Below, piece after piece: positions 27,242 to 35,966 of a DNA stretch of 64,000 nt. How positions within the stretch are numbered: position 1 is the first letter of the stretch; each line of letters opens with the position of its first letter. This DNA is from CAIOYC01 sp964243985. GTDB taxonomy: Bacteria; Pseudomonadota; Alphaproteobacteria; Caulobacterales; Caulobacteraceae. The notes beneath the pieces were generated by a model that worked only from the letters and a program-made list of their open reading frames with translations, was not told the DNA's origin and did not search any database. A program made the translations under genes and the position numbers. Location of the stretch: positions 18,491-82,490 of the forward strand of contig CAXTHJ010000005.1 of NCBI GenBank assembly GCA_964243985.1, given 5' to 3'.

Positions 27242-28651
27242 ATGGTTCTGAACGAAACGGTCGGGCAGCCGCCCCAAGCCAGCCTGGCGGAGGCGAGACT
27301 GAAGCCCTCCATGCACGGGTTCGGGGCGCTCCTGATCACCCTCTCGTGCCTGTCGCCCTCGATCGGCGTCTTCATCGTCGGGTCCGATGTGATCCATCAG
27401 GCGGGGACTAGCATCTTCCTCTGCTTCGTGGCGGCGGCCTTGCTCGGCGTGGCCATGGCGGCGGTCTATGGAGAGCTGGCGTCGGCCTATCCGCAGACCG
27501 GCGGGGAATACACCATCCTCGGCAAGGCGCTGGGGCGCGGCTGGGGTGTGGCGGCGCTGGGGCTGAACCTCCTGGGCTTCAGCTTGGCGCAGTCGCTGTC
27601 CGGCCTCGGCGTCGTCACCTATCTGTCCGTGCTGACGCCCCACCTGCCGCCCGCGCCGACGGCGGCGGTGCTGGTGGCCATCGTTACCGGCGTCGCCATT
27701 CTGAACATCCGCATCAACGCCTGGATCACCGGCGTCTTTTTGGCGGTGGAGCTCAGCGCCCTCGCGGCCCTGGCGGTGCTGGGCGCCCTGCATCCGCACC
27801 GCTCGCTGGCGGAGGCGGCGTTCCACCCTGTGGTGCTGGGGCTGCACGGCGATCTTGCGCCCGTCACCTTGGCCGTGGCGGGCGCAGCGACGGCGGGGGC
27901 GATTTACGCCTTCAACGGTTACGGATCGGTGGTCTTCCTGGGCGAGGAGCTGCACGAGGCGCCGCGCCGGATCGCGCAGGTGGTGTTCATGGCCTTGGGC
28001 GTGGCGGTGGTGACCGAACTTCTACCGATCCTCGCCATGCTGGTCGGCGCGCCTGATTTACACGCCCTCATTTCCGCCGAGGCGCCGGTTCCGGCCTTCA
28101 TCGCGGCGGTGGGCGGACCGTTGCTGGCCAAGCTGATGAGCGTCGCCGTGGCGCTGGCCATCTTCAACGCCATGATCGCCGTCTCCGTCATGGCCGGCCG
28201 CCAGCTTTACGGCACGGGCCGGGATCGCCTCTGGCCCGAGGTCTTCAGCCGCGCGGTGACCCGGCTGCATCCTCGCTTCGGCTCGCCCTGGGTCGCCACC
28301 ATCGTCATGGGGACGGCGGGGGTGATCGGCTGCTTTGTCGATCCGCGCGTGCTGGTCATCATCCTCGGCAACGGCAATGTGGCGCTCTACGCCGGGCTTT
28401 GCGCCGCCGTCATGCTGGGGCGACGATCGGGAGCGACGGGACGCGCCGGCTACCGGATGCCGCTCTATCCGCTCGCGCCCATAGCGGCGCTGATCGCCCT
28501 GGCCGCGGTGGTGTGGTTCGACCTGCACGATGTGGCCGGCGCCAAGGGCCTCGCCGCCACCGCCGTCACCGTGATCGCCAGCCTCATCTACTACGCCGCC
28601 GTCCTGCGCCGGCGCGCCGTCTGGGCCTATCGCGGACCAGACCCGATCTAG
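27242..28651 (+). CDS. APC-superfamily amino acid permease
   Basis: This integral-membrane transporter of 469 residues has about 12 hydrophobic helices. The N-terminal half has LSPSIGVFIVGSDVI and the family-typical GELASAYPQTGGEYTI, where the conserved Gly/Pro residues sit. GAIYAFNGYGSVVFLGEEL and AVSVMAGRQLYGTGRDRLWP follow. The substrate is probably an amino acid or amine, unknown in detail. The ATG at 27242 fits the start of the first cytoplasmic segment. It is divergent from hppD with a 254 nt spacer. Import of an aromatic amino acid would fit the neighbourhood, but that is only a guess. Confidence 0.85.
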   Translation: MVLNETVGQPPQASLAEARLKPSMHGFGALLITLSCLSPSIGVFIVGSDVIHQAGTSIFLCFVAAALLGVAMAAVYGELASAYPQTGGEYTILGKALGRGWGVAALGLNLLGFSLAQSLSGLGVVTYLSVLTPHLPPAPTAAVLVAIVTGVAILNIRINAWITGVFLAVELSALAALAVLGALHPHRSLAEAAFHPVVLGLHGDLAPVTLAVAGAATAGAIYAFNGYGSVVFLGEELHEAPRRIAQVVFMALGVAVVTELLPILAMLVGAPDLHALISAEAPVPAFIAAVGGPLLAKLMSVAVALAIFNAMIAVSVMAGRQLYGTGRDRLWPEVFSRAVTRLHPRFGSPWVATIVMGTAGVIGCFVDPRVLVIILGNGNVALYAGLCAAVMLGRRSGATGRAGYRMPLYPLAPIAALIALAAVVWFDLHDVAGAKGLAATAVTVIASLIYYAAVLRRRAVWAYRGPDPI

Positions 28652-28728
28652 CGCGATAGCGGTGCATCTCGCGTTTTGCTTTGCTCGAAAGCCTGTTAGC
28701 GAGGGCGGGATTTCATCGGGGGCTCGCC

Positions 28729-29295
28729 TTGCTTCGTTCACTCTATGACCGGCTGATGGCGCTTGCCGCCACGCCCTATGCGGTGTTGTGGCTGGCGCTG
28801 GAGGCCTTCTGCGAGGGGGTGTTCTTCCCTATCCCGCCAGACCTGATGCTGATGCCTATGGTGCTGGCCAACCGCAAGCGTGCGTGGCTCTACGCCGGCG
28901 TCTGCCTGATCGCTTCGATCTGCGGCGGATCGGTGGGCTATTGCATCGGCTATTTCGTGGAGCCGGTGGGGCGGTGGATTTTAGCGCTCACAGGCAATGG
29001 GGGGAGCCTCGACAGCTTCCGCCAAATGTACGCCCAGTTCGGCCTTGTGCTGATCGCCTTGCCCATTCCCTACAAGCTGATCGCCATCGCCTCCGGCTTC
29101 GCACACTTCAGTTATCCGACTTTTCTCATCGCCTCCTTCTGCATCCGGGGCGCGCGGTTCTTCCTGGTGGCGGGCTTGCTGCGGGTCTATGGCGAGCCGA
29201 TCCGCGCGTTCGTGGAGAAGCGGCTGGCGCTGGTGATCTCCGCGGTGGCGATCCTGCTGGTGGCGGCGATCCTCCTCTTGAAGTTCCATCCCTGA
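28729..29295 (+). CDS. DedA/YqaA-like membrane protein
   Basis: This membrane protein of about 188 residues is of the SNARE-associated (DedA/YqaA) type. Family marks are EGVFFPIPPDLMLMPMVL with the conserved prolines, GGSVGYCIGYFVEPVG, and RGARFFLVAGLLRVYG near the C-terminus. The family is linked to lipid flipping and membrane homeostasis. The TTG at 28729 is proposed as start. It has GGGGG 6-7 nt upstream and gives MLRSLYDRLM, as in relatives. An earlier TTG at 28681 would add an implausible tail. It is followed by dsbB 23 nt downstream. Confidence 0.78.
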   Translation: MLRSLYDRLMALAATPYAVLWLALEAFCEGVFFPIPPDLMLMPMVLANRKRAWLYAGVCLIASICGGSVGYCIGYFVEPVGRWILALTGNGGSLDSFRQMYAQFGLVLIALPIPYKLIAIASGFAHFSYPTFLIASFCIRGARFFLVAGLLRVYGEPIRAFVEKRLALVISAVAILLVAAILLLKFHP

Positions 29296-29318
29296 CCGGA
29301 AGGGGCTAGAAGCGGCGT

Positions 29319-29837
29319 ATGCTCCTGGTGTGGATCGACCGTTACGGCAGATACTGGCCGCTCCTGGCGGCGGTGGCGGCGGCCTTCATGCTGGCGGTGG
29401 CCCACGCCTTTGAGACCTTCGGCCACTATCCGCCGTGCGAGCTCTGCCTGAAGCAGAGGGAGGTCTACTGGCTGATCGCCTGGGCCGGGACGCTGCTGTT
29501 CGTCGCCGTGCTGATCCGGCCCTATCTGCTGCGACCGGTTTGCTGGCTCCTGGCCGGCCTGTTCGCCGCAGAATGCGTCCTCGCCGCCTATCACGCCGGT
29601 GTGGAATGGAAGTGGTGGCCGGGACCGACCAGCTGCACCGGCGCGGGCGTCCACGCCCTGTCCGTCAGCGACATGTCCGGCCTGCTCTCCGGCAAGCCGC
29701 AGCACATCATCCAGTGCGACGTGGCGGCGTGGCGGTTGCTCGGCCTCTCCATGGCCGGCTGGAACGCGCTGGCCGCTCTGAAGTGGACGCTGATCAGCGC
29801 CGCCTTCGCCATCCGAAAGCCGCGCCAGCATGTCTGA
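29319..29837 (+). CDS. dsbB: DsbB-family disulfide bond formation protein
   Basis: This is a four-helix inner-membrane quinone reductase that reoxidises periplasmic DsbA-type thiol oxidases. In 172 residues it has the membrane-border pair Cys40-x-x-Cys43 (PPCELCLKQR) and the second periplasmic pair Cys106 and Cys133 (TSCTG, IQCDV), with the conserved Arg after the first pair. It is one gene of a rightward run and overlaps coq7 by 8 nt. The coupling of a quinone-using enzyme with a ubiquinone-synthesis gene makes functional sense. Confidence 0.92.
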   Translation: MLLVWIDRYGRYWPLLAAVAAAFMLAVAHAFETFGHYPPCELCLKQREVYWLIAWAGTLLFVAVLIRPYLLRPVCWLLAGLFAAECVLAAYHAGVEWKWWPGPTSCTGAGVHALSVSDMSGLLSGKPQHIIQCDVAAWRLLGLSMAGWNALAALKWTLISAAFAIRKPRQHV

Positions 29838-30399
29838 CCCCCGCGCCATTCCCCTGCCTCGACCCGGCCAAGGCTCCGGCCGGGCGCGCCTCGCGGAGAT
29901 CCTGCGGGTGGACCATGCGGGCGAACTCGGCGCTGTCCACATCTATCGCGGCCAGCGGGCGGTATTCGCCTCGGCCAAGGGCGGCGAGACTCTCTCAGGC
30001 CAGCTCGCCGAGATGGAAGGCCACGAGGCGGAACACCTGAAGGCGTTCGATCAACTGCTCACCGACCGGCGGGTGCGCCCGACCCTCCTCGCTCCCTTCT
30101 GGCGGGCGGCGGGGTTCGCGCTGGGCGCCGGGACCGCGCTCTTGGGTGAAAAGGCCGCCCACACCTGCACCGAGGCGGTGGAGAGCGTGATCGAAGCGCA
30201 CTACGCCGGCCAGATCGAGGAGCTGAAGACCCGCGACCCCGCCCTCGCCGCCGACTTAAGCAAGTTCCGCGACGACGAACTCGGACATCGGGATCAGGCG
30301 ATCGAACACGGAGCCAAGGACGCCCCCGGCTATCCCCTCCTCGCCGCCGCCATCCGCGCCGGATGCAAGCTGGCGATCCGGATTTCGGAGAGGGTCTGA
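29830..30399 (+). CDS. coq7: 3-demethoxyubiquinol 3-hydroxylase Coq7
   Basis: This is a di-iron monooxygenase of ubiquinone biosynthesis that hydroxylates demethoxyubiquinol, 189 residues. The four carboxylate/histidine ligand segments are in order: Glu32 in VDHAGELGAVHIYRG, Glu66-x-x-His69 in MEGHEAEH, AVESVIEAHY, and DELGHRDQAIEHGA. Length and motifs match bacterial Coq7, a protein found mainly in alphaproteobacteria, beta/gammaproteobacteria and mitochondria. It overlaps dsbB by 8 nt. Confidence 0.95.
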   Translation: MSDPRAIPLPRPGQGSGRARLAEILRVDHAGELGAVHIYRGQRAVFASAKGGETLSGQLAEMEGHEAEHLKAFDQLLTDRRVRPTLLAPFWRAAGFALGAGTALLGEKAAHTCTEAVESVIEAHYAGQIEELKTRDPALAADLSKFRDDELGHRDQAIEHGAKDAPGYPLLAAAIRAGCKLAIRISERV

Positions 30400-30502
30400 T
30401 CTCATCCGGTCATGACCTTCGTGGCGGCAGCCGAAGACCGTTTAAGGAACGAGGGTGACCAACGCGCTTTAAAGTGGACGGCTGAGCTTAGGCCGGACAT
30501 CA

Positions 30503-31582
30503 ATGAGCGGCATGACCCCTTCGGCCCCTTCACCCGCAGCCCGCCTGTTATCGGTCGCCACGGTCACCCCCGATCACGTCATCGATCAGGATGAAGCTGC
30601 GGCGCGCACGGCGGCCATGTTCGGCGGCAAGGTGTTCCGGTCCAACGACATCCTCACCCTCTTCACCAACACTGGCATTCGTACCCGCTGCGCCGTCCGC
30701 CCCATGGACTGGTACGGACAGTCGCGGCCATGGGAGGAGCGTAACGCCGTTTATCTGGAAGAAGCGGAGCGACTGTGGCTGCAAGCCGCGTCGATGGCGC
30801 TGGAGCGGGCGAACATCGCCGCAGGCGAGATCGGCGCGGTGGTGACCGTGTCACCCACCGGCGTCGCCACGCCGAGCCTGGACGCGCGAGCGGGCCCCAA
30901 GCTCGGCCTCTCGCCGCAGGCCCTCCGCACCCCGGTCTTCGGCCTCGGCTGCGCGGGCGGCGTCAGCGGCCTGTCCCTGGCGGCGCGCCTGGCGGAGGCG
31001 CGGCCCGGCAAGGCGGTGCTGCTGGTGGTGGTGGAGCTTTGCACCCTCAGCGTCCGGCCCGAAGAGTCCACCAAGACCAATGTGGTGGCCACCGCCCTGT
31101 TTGCCGACGGCGCCGCGGCGGCGGTGCTGCGGACGGGGGAAGGCGACGGCCGCAGGATCGGCGCGGTGGGCGAACACACCTGGCCCGACACCCTGGACAT
31201 CATGGGCTGGCGGGTCGATCCGGCCGGCCTCGGCGTGGTGCTGGACGCCAACCTGCCGGCCTTCGTGCAGCGCCGCTTCGCCGAAGCCTCCACCGCCTTC
31301 CTGAACGGCGCGGGGCTGAGCGGTGCGGACGTCTCCCGCTTCGTCTGCCATCCGGGCGGCGCGAAGGTGCTGCCGGCGCTGGAGGCCAGTCTGGGCATAG
31401 CGACCGGTGCCCTGGATCACGAGCGAGCGGTCTTGGCCGAGTTCGGCAACATGTCCGCCCCCACCGTCTTCTTCGTGCTGGAGCGGGTGTTGAACGCAGG
31501 CGCCCCCGGTCGCCTTGTGGCCGCCGCCCTCGGCCCCGGTTTCACCGCCAGCTTCGTTGAGATCGAGCCGGCCGATGCTTGA
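30503..31582 (+). CDS. Type III polyketide synthase
   Basis: This 359-residue chalcone/stilbene-synthase-superfamily enzyme extends an acyl-CoA with malonyl-CoA without an acyl carrier protein. The full triad is present: Cys150 (GLGCAGGVSG), His283 (VCHPGGAKVL) and Asn316 (EFGNMSAP). Bacterial members next to isoprenylcysteine-methyltransferase-like genes (BpsA/SrsA types) make long-chain alkylpyrones or alkylresorcinols from fatty acyl starters. The next gene, overlapping by 8 nt, encodes exactly such a partner, so a phenolic or pyrone lipid is the likely product. The chain length is unknown. Confidence 0.93.
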   Translation: MSGMTPSAPSPAARLLSVATVTPDHVIDQDEAAARTAAMFGGKVFRSNDILTLFTNTGIRTRCAVRPMDWYGQSRPWEERNAVYLEEAERLWLQAASMALERANIAAGEIGAVVTVSPTGVATPSLDARAGPKLGLSPQALRTPVFGLGCAGGVSGLSLAARLAEARPGKAVLLVVVELCTLSVRPEESTKTNVVATALFADGAAAAVLRTGEGDGRRIGAVGEHTWPDTLDIMGWRVDPAGLGVVLDANLPAFVQRRFAEASTAFLNGAGLSGADVSRFVCHPGGAKVLPALEASLGIATGALDHERAVLAEFGNMSAPTVFFVLERVLNAGAPGRLVAAALGPGFTASFVEIEPADA

Positions 31583-32069
31583 GAGTCTGGCGCTCCTCAT
31601 CTTCGTCACCCTGCAACGGGGGGCGGAGCTGGTCTGGGGCCGATCCAACGAGCGGGCGCTTCGAGCCAAGGGCGCCATGGAAGTCGGCGCGGCCCACTAC
31701 CCCTTGATCGTCCTGCTGCACGCCAGTTGGCTCGCCTGGCTGTGGCTGAGGGGCTGGGACCGTCCGCTGGTCTGGCCCTGGGTCATCGCCTTCTTCGCGC
31801 TGCAGGCGGCGCGGACCTGGGTGCTGGCGACGCTCGGCCGCCGCTGGACCACTCGCGTCTTTTACCAGCCGGGCGAGGCCCTGGTGAAGCGAGGGCCGTT
31901 CCGTCTGATTTCTCATCCCAACTATATGGTGGTGGCCCTGGAGATGCCGGTGCTGCCCCTGGCTTTCGGCCTTTGGGGCGCGGCCGTCGTGTTCGGCGCC
32001 TTGAACCTCGCTATGCTGGCCTATCGCATAAGCGTCGAGGAAAGGGCCCTAAAGCCCCTTCGCAAATAG
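31575..32069 (+). CDS. Isoprenylcysteine carboxyl methyltransferase-family membrane protein (BpsB/SrsB-like)
   Basis: This 164-residue integral-membrane SAM-dependent methyltransferase has several hydrophobic helices. The family core at the C-terminus is TRVFYQPGEALVKRGPFRLISHPNY, with the conserved G-P-F/Y-R-x-x-x-H-P-x-Y, and a final acidic EERALKPLR. Members paired with type III PKS genes O-methylate alkylpyrone or alkylresorcinol products. The ATG at 31575 overlaps the PKS stop by 8 nt, which makes co-translation likely and supports this role rather than protein methylation. Confidence 0.88.
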   Translation: MLESLALLIFVTLQRGAELVWGRSNERALRAKGAMEVGAAHYPLIVLLHASWLAWLWLRGWDRPLVWPWVIAFFALQAARTWVLATLGRRWTTRVFYQPGEALVKRGPFRLISHPNYMVVALEMPVLPLAFGLWGAAVVFGALNLAMLAYRISVEERALKPLRK

Positions 32070-32094
32070 GCGTCCGCCGCCCATATGGAAAAAC

Positions 32095-32113
32095 GGCGAC
32101 GCTCAGCGTCGCC
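32095..32113 (-). terminator. Strong stem-loop between methyltransferase and DUF1993 genes
   Basis: GGCGACGC (32095-32102) and GCGTCGCC (32106-32113) form a perfect 8-bp stem with a 3-base loop. On the minus strand the stem is followed by GTTTTTCC, so it could terminate leftward transcription, although no leftward gene ends here. On the plus strand no T-run follows. It may instead shield the start of the gene at 32134. Confidence 0.4.
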
Positions 32114-32133
32114 AGTCTAACAGAGGAAACTCC

Positions 32134-32640
32134 ATGCCGCTTTCCATGTACCAGGCGTCGGCGCCTGTTTTCGTGCGCCAGCTCACCGCGCTCTCCGCCA
32201 TTCTGAAGATCGCCGAAGGACACGTGGAGCTGAACAAGCTCGAGCCCGCCACCCTGATCGACGCGCGCCTGGCGCCGGATATGTTCGCCCTCGCCCGCCA
32301 GATCCAGATCGCCACGGACGGTGTCAAGGGTGGGATCGCCCGCCTCGGCGGCGTGGACGTTCCAGGCTTTCCCGACACCGAAACCACCTTCCCCGAACTG
32401 CAGGACCGTATCGCCAAGACCATCGCCTTCATCCAAAGCGTGCCGGCGGAAAAGGTGGACGGCTCCGAAGACAAGAAGATCGTCCTGAAGGTCGGCCCGA
32501 ACGAGATGGAGTTCACCGGCCAGGCCTACCTCCTGCATTTTGTGCTGCCGAACTTTTTCTTCCACGTCACCACCACCTACGCCATCCTACGCGCCAACGG
32601 CGTGGAGATCGGCAAGCGCGACTTCCTGGGCGGCCTCTAA
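32134..32640 (+). CDS. DUF1993 family protein
   Basis: This 168-residue cytoplasmic, mainly helical protein belongs to the DUF1993 family. Family-like segments are PVFVRQLTALSAILKIAEGH, ARLAPDMFALARQIQIATD, the tract TFPELQDRIAKTIAFIQSVP and the C-terminal HFVLPNFFFHVTTTYAILRANGV. Fold predictions for the family are DinB-like four-helix bundles, but no activity is established. The C-terminal histidines could bind metal. The gene starts with AGAGGA upstream and overlaps the convergent HNH gene by 4 nt at the stops. Confidence 0.8.
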   Translation: MPLSMYQASAPVFVRQLTALSAILKIAEGHVELNKLEPATLIDARLAPDMFALARQIQIATDGVKGGIARLGGVDVPGFPDTETTFPELQDRIAKTIAFIQSVPAEKVDGSEDKKIVLKVGPNEMEFTGQAYLLHFVLPNFFFHVTTTYAILRANGVEIGKRDFLGGL

Positions 32641-33203
32641 GCCTCCAGCTCGATGTCCCAGTAAAGATAGTCGAGCCAGCTTTCGTGGAGGTGGTTTGGG
32701 GGGAAGCGGCGGCCGTGGTCCTGCAGTTCGTACATGCTGGGGCGCATGGCGGGGCGACGGATGACCATGCCGGCTTCGCGAGGCGTGCGCCCGCCCTTGG
32801 AGAGATTGCAGGGGGCGCAGGCGGTGACGATGTTCTCCCACGTGGTGCGTCCGCCCTTGGAGCGCGGGTTAATGTGGTCGAAGGTCAGATCGTCCCCTGA
32901 CCCACAATACTGGCAGGCGAAGCTGTCGCGCAGGAACAGATTAAAGCGGGTGAAGGCGGGGGGGCGGTCCTGGGCCACGTAGGACTTCAGCGCCACCACG
33001 CTGGGCAGCTGCATCTCGAAGGACGGGGACCGGACCACCTGATCGTAGGTGGAGATTACGTCCACCCGATCCAGGAACACCGCCTTGATCACCTCCTGCC
33101 AGGGCCAGAGGGATAGCGGATAATAGGACAGCGGCCGGTAATCGGCGTTCAGAACCAGGGCCGGAGACCCTGACGGCGGGCGGCGCAGCACCTGCATCGT
33201 CAT
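32637..33203 (-). CDS. HNH endonuclease family protein
   Basis: This 188-residue protein has a well-formed HNH nuclease motif in the middle: the zinc pair CQYCG, then LTFDHINPRSKGGRTTWENIV and a second pair CAPCN. The N-terminal RRPPSGSPALVLNADYRPLSYYPLSLWPWQEVIKAV and the C-terminal tail are shared by a conserved, mostly chromosomal bacterial family of unknown role. It is therefore probably not part of a mobile element. The ATG at 33203 has GGAGGG 7 nt upstream and is preferred over an upstream in-frame codon at 33275. Confidence 0.9.
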   Translation of the reverse strand: MTMQVLRRPPSGSPALVLNADYRPLSYYPLSLWPWQEVIKAVFLDRVDVISTYDQVVRSPSFEMQLPSVVALKSYVAQDRPPAFTRFNLFLRDSFACQYCGSGDDLTFDHINPRSKGGRTTWENIVTACAPCNLSKGGRTPREAGMVIRRPAMRPSMYELQDHGRRFPPNHLHESWLDYLYWDIELEA

Positions 33204-33351
33204 AGACAAGCCCTCCGGCCGGGGGCGATGAGCATTCGGTTGGTTTGCCTGAAGACGCGTCTCCTTCAAACTCACGCCCAGGAATCACTCGGAGTCCCGA
33301 ACCGCCCTCCTATTGGCCGATTTTTGCGACGGCTCCAAGACGGCGAACGAA

Positions 33352-33990
33352 TTAGGGGGGCGCAATCTCTCCGCGCTTCACCCCGCCGTAATAGGCCCAG
33401 AGCAAATGCGCCGCGACGCCGCGATAGGGCCGCCACCCCTCGGCGCGACCGTAAAGCGCTTTTTCCGTCAGGCGAGCCGGCGCGCCGTCGGCGACGCGAA
33501 GGGCCTCCTGCAACGCCACGTCGCCGGCGGGGAACATGTCGAACCGGCCTTCGGTGAACATCAGGTAGGTCTCCGCCGTCCAACGGCCGACGCCCTTGAT
33601 CGAGATCAGCGCCGCCGTCGCCGCCTCGTCGTCAAGCTCGCAGAGCCGGTCGAAATTCACGTGGCCGCCAAGGTGCGCCTGCGCGATCGCTTGGGCGTAG
33701 CGGGCTTTGGGCGCGGAGAGGCCGTAGAGCTTCAGACCGTCGATGTCCCGCGCCAACACCGTTTGCGGCGTCACCTCGCCAAGGCCGGTCTCGAACCGGG
33801 CCCAGATGGCGTTGGCGGCGGCGACGGAGACCTGCTGCTCCACCACCATCTTCACAAGGCCTGCGAACCCACCGGGGCGAAGGCGCCATGCCCAGAGCGG
33901 CGTTGCAGCGTGGGCGACGGCCAGGGCCGGGTCCAGGGCGGCCAGGGCCATGCGGGCGGCGTCGATCTCTTCAGCGTTTTCGATGTCCAC
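33352..33990 (-). CDS. DNA-3-methyladenine glycosylase (AlkA-type, HhH-GPD)
   Basis: This base-excision repair glycosylase of 212 residues removes alkylated purines. It has the helix-hairpin-helix IKGVGRWTAETYLMF followed by the catalytic aspartate in FPAGDVALQ, and the N-terminal VKMVVEQQVSVAAANAIW helix typical of AlkA/MAG proteins. It lacks the N-terminal TATA-like domain of E. coli AlkA and belongs to the shorter MAG-like type. It is divergent from the GluQ-RS gene with about 100 nt between them. Confidence 0.88.
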   Translation of the reverse strand: MDIENAEEIDAARMALAALDPALAVAHAATPLWAWRLRPGGFAGLVKMVVEQQVSVAAANAIWARFETGLGEVTPQTVLARDIDGLKLYGLSAPKARYAQAIAQAHLGGHVNFDRLCELDDEAATAALISIKGVGRWTAETYLMFTEGRFDMFPAGDVALQEALRVADGAPARLTEKALYGRAEGWRPYRGVAAHLLWAYYGGVKRGEIAPP

Positions 33991-34088
33991 GGACGCCTAG
34001 AAGCATTCCCTCCCGTCGGCGGCAAGGGCAAGATCCTGCGCTTAAGATTGACTTCAGCACGCTTTGCGCGCCGCCCTATGCTGGCAAG

Positions 34089-34961
34089 ATGAATGATGTG
34101 ACCCAATCTTTGCAGGGGGAAGCGGCCTTCGTCACCCGTTTCGCGCCATCGCCCACGGGCCGCCTCCACCTTGGGCACGCGGTCTCGGCCATAACGGTGT
34201 TTGAGGCCGCGCAGCAAGCGGGCGGACGCTTCCTGCTGAGGATCCAGGACATTGATCGCCAGCGTTGCCGCCTCGCGTTCGAGGCGGCGATCTATGAAGA
34301 CCTGCAATGGCTTGGCCTCTGCTGGGAGGCGCCGGTGCGCCGTCAATCTGAACATATGGCGGACTATGAGGCGGCGCTGGAGACGCTGAAGGCGCAGGGC
34401 CTGCTCTACCGCTGCTTTCGCACCCGCAAGGCGCTGCTGGACGAGATCGCCCGCGCCCCGCACGGCGAACAGGAGGTCTTTCGCGGCGGCCCGCTCCCCC
34501 TGGATGACGAAACGCGGCGGATGGCGGCCGGAGAGCCTTTCGCCTGGCGGCTGTCGCTGGATCGCGCAAAGCTGTTGCTGGGGGCGACGTGGGACCAACT
34601 CAGCTTCGTCGACCTTGACGACGGCGTGCAGGCCGTATGGCCCGCGCTTGCCGGCGATGTGGTGCTGGCGCGCAAGGACGTGGGCGTCGCCTACCACCTC
34701 GCCTGCGTGGTGGATGACGCGCTGCAGGGCATCACCCACGTGATCCGCGGCGAGGACCTCCGCGAAGCGGTCCACATCCAACGCCTGCTGCAGACCCTGC
34801 TGGACTTGCCGGAGCCCGTCTATCGCCACCACCGCCTGCTCGTGGGACCAGACGGCCAGAAGCTGGCTAAACGTGCGGGGTCCAAGAGCCTGGCCGATCT
34901 TCGCGCCGAGGGCGCCGTTCCCGCCGTGATCCGAGCGGAGTTGGGTTTTCCTTTCCAATAG
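34089..34961 (+). CDS. gluQ: Glutamyl-Q tRNA(Asp) synthetase
   Basis: This is a truncated glutamyl-tRNA synthetase relative that glutamylates queuosine at position 34 of tRNA(Asp). In 290 residues it has the catalytic core only, with no anticodon-binding domain. It starts VTRFAPSPTGRLHLGHA (HIGH-like), has FLLRIQDIDRQRC, the family's VVDDALQGITHVIRGEDL and KLAKRAGSKSL replacing KMSKR. The four-cysteine zinc site of E. coli GluQ-RS is not intact here (only YRCFRT), a variation also known in other bacteria. It is followed 26 nt on by the EamA transporter. Confidence 0.92.
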   Translation: MNDVTQSLQGEAAFVTRFAPSPTGRLHLGHAVSAITVFEAAQQAGGRFLLRIQDIDRQRCRLAFEAAIYEDLQWLGLCWEAPVRRQSEHMADYEAALETLKAQGLLYRCFRTRKALLDEIARAPHGEQEVFRGGPLPLDDETRRMAAGEPFAWRLSLDRAKLLLGATWDQLSFVDLDDGVQAVWPALAGDVVLARKDVGVAYHLACVVDDALQGITHVIRGEDLREAVHIQRLLQTLLDLPEPVYRHHRLLVGPDGQKLAKRAGSKSLADLRAEGAVPAVIRAELGFPFQ

Positions 34962-34987
34962 AGGCGTGGTCCGCCAAAAGGCGCGCC

Positions 34988-35896
34988 ATGACGTCCGCTC
35001 CCGATCGCCTGCCGCTGATCGTCCTGATCTTCGGGGCGATGATCATCGGCCTGTCGCCCATCTTCGTGCGCCTGTCGGATGCGGGGCCGGCGGCGACGGG
35101 GTTCTGGCGGCTGGCGTTCGCGGCGCCGTTGCTGGCCATCCTGACAGCAGTGGAGAAGCCCGCCCAAGCGGAGCCGACCGCGCGCCGATTCGCCTTCACG
35201 CCGATCATGCTTTTGGCGGGGGTGGCGTTCGCCGGCGACCTGGCCTGCTGGCATTACGGCATCCACTTCACCTCGGTGACCAACGCCACGGTGCTCTCCA
35301 ACGGCACGCCGATCCTGGTGACGGCGGCGGCCTGGCTGTTCTTGAGGGAGCGGCCCAAACGCCTGTTCGCCCTCGGCATGGGGATCGCCATTGGCGGCGC
35401 GGTGGTCATGGCCCTGTCCAAGGGCGGCGGACAGGGCGCGCCCGGCCGCAATCCGCACCTCGGAGACGCCCTCTCGATCTTCGCCGCCGTCTGGTATGCG
35501 GCCTACTTCCTGGCGGTGCGGGAGGCGCGCCAGCGCGCAGGGGCCGGCGCGGTGATGTTCTGGTCCAGCGTCGTCGGCCTGCCGATCCTGGTGGTGACCG
35601 CCCTGGCTTTGCGCGAGCCGTTTTTCCCAACGGCCGCGATTGGCTGGGCGGCGTGCCTAGGGCTCGGCGTGATGCATGTGACCGGACAGGGCGCCATCGC
35701 CTGGGCGCTTGGGCGCGTGCCGACGGCGCTGGCGTCGGTGGTGGTGCTAGTGCAGCCGGTGGTGGCCGCCGCCCTGGGCTGGATCATCTTCGGCGAGGCG
35801 GTGACGCCGCTACAGGGGCTCGGCGCCCTGGTGGCGCTGGCGGGGGTGGCGCTGGCCCAAAGCGCCAGTCGCGCCGCGCCGCCGCCGGAAGCGTAA
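34988..35896 (+). CDS. EamA/DMT-superfamily transporter
   Basis: This is an inner-membrane permease of the drug/metabolite transporter superfamily, 302 residues, with ten predicted helices in two EamA repeats. The first repeat covers about 8-140 (GLSPIFVRLSDAGPAATGFWRL, WLFLRERPKR) and the second about 155-290 (SVVVLVQPVVAAALGWIIFGE, LQGLGALVALAGVALAQ). The conserved late helix with E-x-x-T/P at the end of each repeat is visible. The substrate is unknown. It probably shares a transcript with gluQ. Confidence 0.88.
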   Translation: MTSAPDRLPLIVLIFGAMIIGLSPIFVRLSDAGPAATGFWRLAFAAPLLAILTAVEKPAQAEPTARRFAFTPIMLLAGVAFAGDLACWHYGIHFTSVTNATVLSNGTPILVTAAAWLFLRERPKRLFALGMGIAIGGAVVMALSKGGGQGAPGRNPHLGDALSIFAAVWYAAYFLAVREARQRAGAGAVMFWSSVVGLPILVVTALALREPFFPTAAIGWAACLGLGVMHVTGQGAIAWALGRVPTALASVVVLVQPVVAAALGWIIFGEAVTPLQGLGALVALAGVALAQSASRAAPPPEA

Positions 35897-35966
35897 GGCC
35901 GGGCAAGAAAGAAGCGCCGATCAATCCCGACCGACGCCCCTTTCAGAGCTATCCCACTAGACGAAG

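Noticed and set aside
32637..33203. HNH protein as part of a homing or phage element
   Set aside because: It is flanked by ordinary chromosomal genes and belongs to a conserved chromosomal family. No intron, phage terminase or integrase is nearby.
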